Of a stretch of DNA of 64,000 nucleotides, positions 59,638 through 64,000 are shown in pieces. The stretch is from Pseudomonadota bacterium (GTDB lineage Bacteria; Pseudomonadota; Gammaproteobacteria; Steroidobacterales; SZUA-146), in the NCBI GenBank assembly GCA_039028935.1, contig JBCCHD010000001.1, positions 216,598 to 280,597 on the forward strand. The letters run 5' to 3'. A program made the position numbers and the translations under genes. Under the pieces are notes generated by a model that was not told the origin of the DNA, did no database searches, and worked only from the letters and a program-made list of their open reading frames with translations. How positions within the stretch are numbered: position 1 is the stretch's first letter; every line of letters starts with the position of its first letter.

Positions 59638-61002
59638 ATGAGTGCATTCGAACCGATCGATATTACGTGTTTCAAGGCCTACGATGTGCGCGGACGCCTG
59701 CCTGACCAGCTTAACGAAGAGGTGGCGTATCGTATCGGCCGGGCTTATGCCGAGTTCTTATCGCCGTCGAAAGTAATTGTGGGGCGTGACATTCGCCGGT
59801 CGAGCGAAGCGCTTAAAACAGCGTTGTGCCGGGGCCTTACCGACGGTGGTGCGAGTGTGCTCGACATCGGTCAATGCGGTACCGAAGAAGTGTATTTCGC
59901 GACCTTCGATCTTAAAGTAGACGGTGGCATCATGGTCACCGCCAGCCACAATCCGATCGACTACAACGGACTCAAGTTTGTGCGCGAGCAAAGCAAGCCG
60001 ATCAGCGGCGACAATGGTCTGAATGATATTCGACGAATCGCCGAGGCTGGCGTATTCGAGGATCGGACACCCGGATCAATCGATGTTATTGCCAATGAAG
60101 AGCGGTATGTTCAACACCTGTTAGGCTACGTCGATGTCGACGCTCTCAAGCCACTCAAAGTGGTGTGCAACTCCGGTAACGCCGGTGCCGGCAAGGTGGT
60201 TGACTTGTTGGAACCACACCTGCCCTTCGATTTTATTCGCGTGCACCATGACGTCGACGATAGTTTTCCGCACGGTATTCCCAATCCATTGCTGGAAGAG
60301 AATCGACCGGCCACGATCAAGGCGGTAAAAGAAAGTGGCGCTGATATCGGCATCGCTTGGGACGGCGACTACGATCGTTGCTTTTTCTTTGACGAGTCGG
60401 GTTTCTTTATCGAGGGCTACTACGTGGTGGGTCTGCTCGCCAGCAGTTTCTTGGCACAGCGCCCTGACCAGGCGATTGTGCACGATCCGCGATTGACCTG
60501 GAACACAGTCGATATTGCCAACAGCGCTGGTGGGACGGCGGTGCTCAGCAAAACCGGACACGCCTTCATCAAGCAGGTTATGCGCGATCACGATGCGGTC
60601 TACGGTGGTGAAATGAGTGCGCACCACTATTTTCGTGATTTTGCCTATTGCGACAGCGGCATGATTCCGTGGTTACTGGTGACTGGTCTAGTATCGGCGA
60701 CGGGCAAACCACTGTCGGAATTGGTCGCCGAGCGTATGGCCATGTTTCCGGCCAGCGGCGAGATAAATCGTACGGTTGCGGATGCCCCGGCAGTCATTGC
60801 GCGCGTTGAGAATAGCTACAGCGCCGATGCACTCAAAGTGGATCGAACCGATGGACTGAGTATCGAGTTCGTCGATTGGCGCTTCAATCTGCGCAGTTCG
60901 AACACAGAGCCCCTGTTGCGGCTCAATGTGGAAAGCCGGGCTGATAAGGCGCTCATGCAGAACAAGACGCGTGAACTGCTGGCCATCATCGACGCGGACT
61001 AA
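59638..61002 (+). CDS. manB: Phosphomannomutase (ManB/CpsG type)
   Basis: 454 residues, alpha-D-phosphohexomutase. [20 protein letters not shown] at the start, phosphoserine loop [14 protein letters not shown], Mg loop [11 protein letters not shown], sugar-specificity loop [13 protein letters not shown], phosphate-binding [10 protein letters not shown]. The GEMSAHHYF form and pairing with manC indicate mannose-1-phosphate formation. The 264 bases after it hold no recognisable gene; a weak -10 (TATACT at 61142) may serve the next gene. Confidence 0.94.
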   Translation: MSAFEPIDITCFKAYDVRGRLPDQLNEEVAYRIGRAYAEFLSPSKVIVGRDIRRSSEALKTALCRGLTDGGASVLDIGQCGTEEVYFATFDLKVDGGIMVTASHNPIDYNGLKFVREQSKPISGDNGLNDIRRIAEAGVFEDRTPGSIDVIANEERYVQHLLGYVDVDALKPLKVVCNSGNAGAGKVVDLLEPHLPFDFIRVHHDVDDSFPHGIPNPLLEENRPATIKAVKESGADIGIAWDGDYDRCFFFDESGFFIEGYYVVGLLASSFLAQRPDQAIVHDPRLTWNTVDIANSAGGTAVLSKTGHAFIKQVMRDHDAVYGGEMSAHHYFRDFAYCDSGMIPWLLVTGLVSATGKPLSELVAERMAMFPASGEINRTVADAPAVIARVENSYSADALKVDRTDGLSIEFVDWRFNLRSSNTEPLLRLNVESRADKALMQNKTRELLAIIDAD

Positions 61003-61266
61003 TTGGCCTGTCACGTCGCTCTGCTCGCCAAGCGCGATCTGCAGATAGCCTATATTCCAAGAAAAGCCGAAGCGTCCTCAGCACAGCACATCGTGTATGG
61101 CTTTTTTACATTAAATGAGTGATGAGGTGGATTAATCGGGATATACTTAGTCATAGAGTTGATTGCCACAGGGGGCATGCAGGGGCAATGACTGTCGCCG
61201 ACATCGAATGTCGTCTAAACCAGGCGCATTTTTGTCATCGCGCTTGATCTAAGGAAGGTACATAAC

Positions 61267-63237
61267 ATGAATTCTGTGCTAATCCGATTCACGGACTCGT
61301 TTGCACGCAGGCTCCGCGGTTTGCCGCGAGACGTTAAGCGGATCATCCTTGCCGCAACCGACTTCGTTATGATGCCCGTGGCCTTTTGGTGTGCGGTGGT
61401 CATCAAGTCTGAGAGCTTCTCTCCCGAGATAATCCACACCCTTTGGTTGTACCCGCTTACCGCGATCATTGCCCTGCCAATATTTTCCTATTTCGGCCTG
61501 CACCGGATGATCGTCCGATTTGTCAGCACCAGCACACTCAAAGCAATGGCAATTGCGATCGTCTTTTCCGTGACTGTGTTTGGCTTGGCTGCCAACTTTC
61601 TTTTCAATTCAAATCTGTCGATCAGCCTGCTCTTGCTCTACGGCATTTTTGCGTTCATCTATTTGGGTGGCTGCCGATTGATGGTTCGGAGCCTGCTACG
61701 TGCCCGATTCAGAAGTCGCGAGCGCGTCGGTATTTACGGCGCCGGCGAGGCTGGAGCGCAACTGGCGGCGACGCTGTTCAGCGGCGAGTCATTTTTGCCT
61801 ATGGCCTTTTTTGATGAAAAGCGCTCGCTACAGGGCAGTGAGGTCAGCGGTGTCACGGTGTATTCGCCGGAAAGTCTCGAGCGAGTGCTTTCGGAGCAGT
61901 CAATCACCCGACTGCTGTTGGCCGTGCCGTCGGTCAGCCGACGTCGACGACAGGAAATCATTAATTCACTCGAGAACATTCCGGTGCATGTGCAGATCAT
62001 GCCAGATCTCAGCGATTTGGTGTCGGGCGAAACACGCATCGACGATTTTCGTGATGTCGAAGTCAACGATCTTCTCGATCGTGAGGCTGTCCCGCCAAAT
62101 GAATCGTTGTTGCGACGATGTCTGGCCGACAAAGTTGTTATGGTGACCGGAGCAGGCGGGTCCATTGGTTCTGAGTTATCGCGTCAAATTGTTAACCATG
62201 AACCCAAAGCCATACTGTTATTTGAGAACAGCGAGCTGGGGTTATACAACATCGAAAAAGAAATACGTCGGCTACGGCACGAATCAGGGGGTGATTATGA
62301 GATTTTTCCTCTGCTAGGCTGTGTACGTGAGAAGCGTCGATTAACCGAGATCATGACAACCTTTGGCGTGAACACGGTGTATCACGCCGCGGCTTACAAA
62401 CACGTGCCAGTTGTGGAAGGCAACGTTATCTCCGGTGTGATCAACAATGTATTTGGCACCTATCAGTGTGCAGCGGCCGCGATCAGTGCCGGAGTCGAGC
62501 ATTTTGTGCTTGTTTCGACCGATAAAGCGGTAAATCCAACCAATGTGATGGGCGCAACCAAGCGTCTTGCCGAGCTAGTGTTGCAGGCGCTAAACGAAAG
62601 AGGCTCGGACACACGATTCTGTATGGTCCGCTTTGGCAATGTGCTTGCATCAAGCGGATCCGTGGTGTTGCTGTTTCGGGAACAGATTCGGCGCGGCGGT
62701 CCGGTCACGGTCACACACCCTGAAATAATCCGCTACTTCATGACCATTCCCGAGGCCGCGCAATTGGTTATTCAGGCCGGTGCCATGGGGCAAGGCGGTG
62801 ACGTTTTCTTACTAGATATGGGCAAGCCAGTAAAGATTGATGATCTTGCCCGACGAATGGTTCATCTCATGGGTCGCACCGTTCTCGATGATGAGAATCC
62901 CGATGGTGATATCGAAATCAAGTACACCGGCTTACGGCCGGCCGAAAAGCTCTTTGAAGAGCTGTTAATCGGTGATCGGGTAATGGGTACAGAACACGCT
63001 AAAATCATGCGGGCTCAGGAGAAGAATCTGCCGTGGCCAGTGATTGAAACGCTGCTGTCTCGCATTGAGAGCTGCGCCGAGCGATCGGATATCGAGGGCA
63101 TGCTCAACGTATTGAGTGATGCGGTTGAGGAATACTCACGAGACCACTATATCGTGGATCAGGTCTGGAATCGCCGTCGTAGCGAAAGCCCACCCGTCAA
63201 GGTGGCGTCGGTTACAACCATCAAACGGCGGGGTTGA
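61267..63237 (+). CDS. Membrane-bound UDP-sugar 4,6-dehydratase (WbpM/CapD/PglF family)
   Basis: 656 residues. Four N-terminal membrane spans (about 30-150), a first Rossmann region GIYGAGEAGAQLAATLF, then the SDR catalytic domain with VTGAGGSIGSELSRQI. The active site reads VSTDKAVNPTNVMGATKR, in which Met replaces the usual Tyr (Ser-Met-Lys), as described for WbpM. Such enzymes make UDP-4-keto-6-deoxy-GlcNAc-type sugars for O-antigen, capsule or glycan linkers. ATG 61267 follows AAGGAAGGTACATAAC. Confidence 0.92.
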   Translation: MNSVLIRFTDSFARRLRGLPRDVKRIILAATDFVMMPVAFWCAVVIKSESFSPEIIHTLWLYPLTAIIALPIFSYFGLHRMIVRFVSTSTLKAMAIAIVFSVTVFGLAANFLFNSNLSISLLLLYGIFAFIYLGGCRLMVRSLLRARFRSRERVGIYGAGEAGAQLAATLFSGESFLPMAFFDEKRSLQGSEVSGVTVYSPESLERVLSEQSITRLLLAVPSVSRRRRQEIINSLENIPVHVQIMPDLSDLVSGETRIDDFRDVEVNDLLDREAVPPNESLLRRCLADKVVMVTGAGGSIGSELSRQIVNHEPKAILLFENSELGLYNIEKEIRRLRHESGGDYEIFPLLGCVREKRRLTEIMTTFGVNTVYHAAAYKHVPVVEGNVISGVINNVFGTYQCAAAAISAGVEHFVLVSTDKAVNPTNVMGATKRLAELVLQALNERGSDTRFCMVRFGNVLASSGSVVLLFREQIRRGGPVTVTHPEIIRYFMTIPEAAQLVIQAGAMGQGGDVFLLDMGKPVKIDDLARRMVHLMGRTVLDDENPDGDIEIKYTGLRPAEKLFEELLIGDRVMGTEHAKIMRAQEKNLPWPVIETLLSRIESCAERSDIEGMLNVLSDAVEEYSRDHYIVDQVWNRRRSESPPVKVASVTTIKRRG

Positions 63238-63304
63238 ATCTGCCTGGATCGAATATCCGGTCGGAGCCATATTCGATCGCACAGCACCGATTGCTGGGAA
63301 TGAA

Positions 63305-63379
63305 TGGTGGGCGATGCTGGGATTGAACCAGCGACCCCTGCCGTGTGAAGGCAGTGCTCTCCCGCTGAGCTAATCGCCC
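63305..63379 (-). tRNA. tRNA-Val (anticodon CAC)
   Basis: On the minus strand: acceptor GGGCGAT/ATCGCCC, anticodon stem CTGCC/GGCAG with loop TTCACAC, T loop GTTCAATCC, encoded CCA. 75 bases. Reads GTG only, in addition to tRNA-Val(TAC) at 44241. Confidence 0.95.
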
Positions 63380-63482
63380 GAAATGAGGGGCCGATTCTAC
63401 GGCGCGTCGCGCAACGGGTCAATCGCGTTCGCCCCGGCGATTCTGGTAGACTATCGCATCGATTTTCGAGAGTTTGTCGCCG

Positions 63483-64000
63483 ATGGTCTACACCACCCGA
63501 TTTGCGCCGAGTCCAACCGGCTATTTGCACGTTGGCGGTGCCCGAACTGCGCTTTTTTGCTGGTTGCAGGCGCAAAAAGAGCAAGGACGGTTTGTGCTTC
63601 GCATTGAAGACACCGACCGGCAGCGCTCAACGGATGAGGCGGTTGAGGCGATTCTCGACGGGATGCAATGGCTCGGACTTGATGCCGATGAGGCGCCTGT
63701 ATTCCAAACCGATCGATTCGAGCGCTATGCCGAGGTGGTCCGCCAATTGGTCGATGGTGGTCATGCCTATCCTTGTTATTGTTCAGCCGAAGAACTGGAG
63801 TCGATGCGCGAGGCGCAGCGCAACCGAGGCGAGAAGCCCAAATACGATGGTCGGTGCCTGCATCGTCAGTCTCCACCCAGTGATGTGCCAGTGGCCATTC
63901 GTTTTCGGTCGCCGACAACCGGCAATACCCGTTTTACCGATTTGATTCGGGGTGAGCTCATGGTTGACAACAGTGAGATAGACGATCTGATCATTCAGCG
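63483..64000 (+). CDS. gltX: Glutamyl-tRNA synthetase, 3'-truncated by the window edge
   Basis: The first 172 residues of a class I synthetase. VYTTRFAPSPTGYLHVGGAR carries the HIGH-type motif (HVGG), followed by RFVLRIEDTDRQRS and AYPCYCSAEELE. ATG 63483 gives the family N-terminus and lies about 100 bases from the divergently oriented tRNA-Val. Zinc-ligand cysteines are partly visible (CYC). The frame is open to the end of the window. Confidence 0.95.
   Translation, partial: MVYTTRFAPSPTGYLHVGGARTALFCWLQAQKEQGRFVLRIEDTDRQRSTDEAVEAILDGMQWLGLDADEAPVFQTDRFERYAEVVRQLVDGGHAYPCYCSAEELESMREAQRNRGEKPKYDGRCLHRQSPPSDVPVAIRFRSPTTGNTRFTDLIRGELMVDNSEIDDLIIQ

Overview
The window is a dense, chromosomal, house-keeping stretch from a gammaproteobacterium outside the Enterobacterales. 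The evidence is conserved gene order known from Pseudomonas-like genomes: parE-parC; prmB-aroC; asd-fimV-truA-accD-folC-dedD-cvpA-purF; lpxH-ppi-cysS-tRNAs-tig-clpP-clpX-lon-hupB-tRNAs-ppiD; mltD-methyltransferase-rnhA-dnaQ; and gltX. Type IV pilus polarity genes (two FimV-type proteins and a FimX-type protein), lysyl-EF-P modification (efp-epmA) and nhaB fit the same picture. I cannot name a genus. Genes are packed closely, and no gene-free gap exceeds about 270 bases. I saw no insertion sequence, prophage or CRISPR array.

Layout. 1-3.6 kb: topoisomerase IV. 3.8-8.3 kb (minus): a FimX-type degenerate GGDEF/EAL protein followed by a FimV-like protein. 8.5-10.6 kb: EF-P, its lysine ligase and a methionine-sulfoxide reductase. 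10.7-12.6 kb (minus): SCO-type and PCu(A)C copper chaperones with phosphatidylserine decarboxylase. 12.7-25.7 kb: prmB, aroC, asd, fimV, truA, accD, folC, a SPOR protein, cvpA, purF. 25.8-33.6 kb: a compact signalling operon (HPt, receiver-Ser/Thr kinase, OmpR-type regulator, coiled-coil protein, OmpA-like membrane protein, Ras-like GTPase, hybrid histidine kinase) ending in miaE. 33.7-44.4 kb: lpxH, a cyclophilin, cysS, four tRNAs, tig, clpP, clpX, lon, hupB and two more tRNAs. 44.6-52.7 kb: ppiD, a dicarboxylate/amino-acid symporter, mltD-fabI (minus), a methyltransferase, rnhA and dnaQ. 52.8-63.2 kb: nhaB, then six sugar-nucleotide genes. The end holds tRNA-Val(CAC) on the minus strand and the start of gltX.

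The most interesting region is the 25.9-32.9 kb operon. It joins a Ras/Rab-like small GTPase, which lacks the usual Ras Gly12, Gly13 and Gln61 equivalents, to a membrane protein. That protein has a cytoplasmic domain that looks roadblock/longin-like and an OmpA/MotB-like C-terminus. Around them are the parts of a multi-step phosphorelay and a receiver-linked Ser/Thr kinase. A perfect CRP/Vfr-type palindrome lies upstream. Each family is recognisable, but I know of no established function for the assembly. My proposal is a GTPase-based switch tied to the envelope or polar machinery. The sugar-nucleotide cluster would supply UDP-uronic acids and GDP-mannose for a surface polysaccharide, but the window contains no glycosyltransferase, flippase or polymerase.
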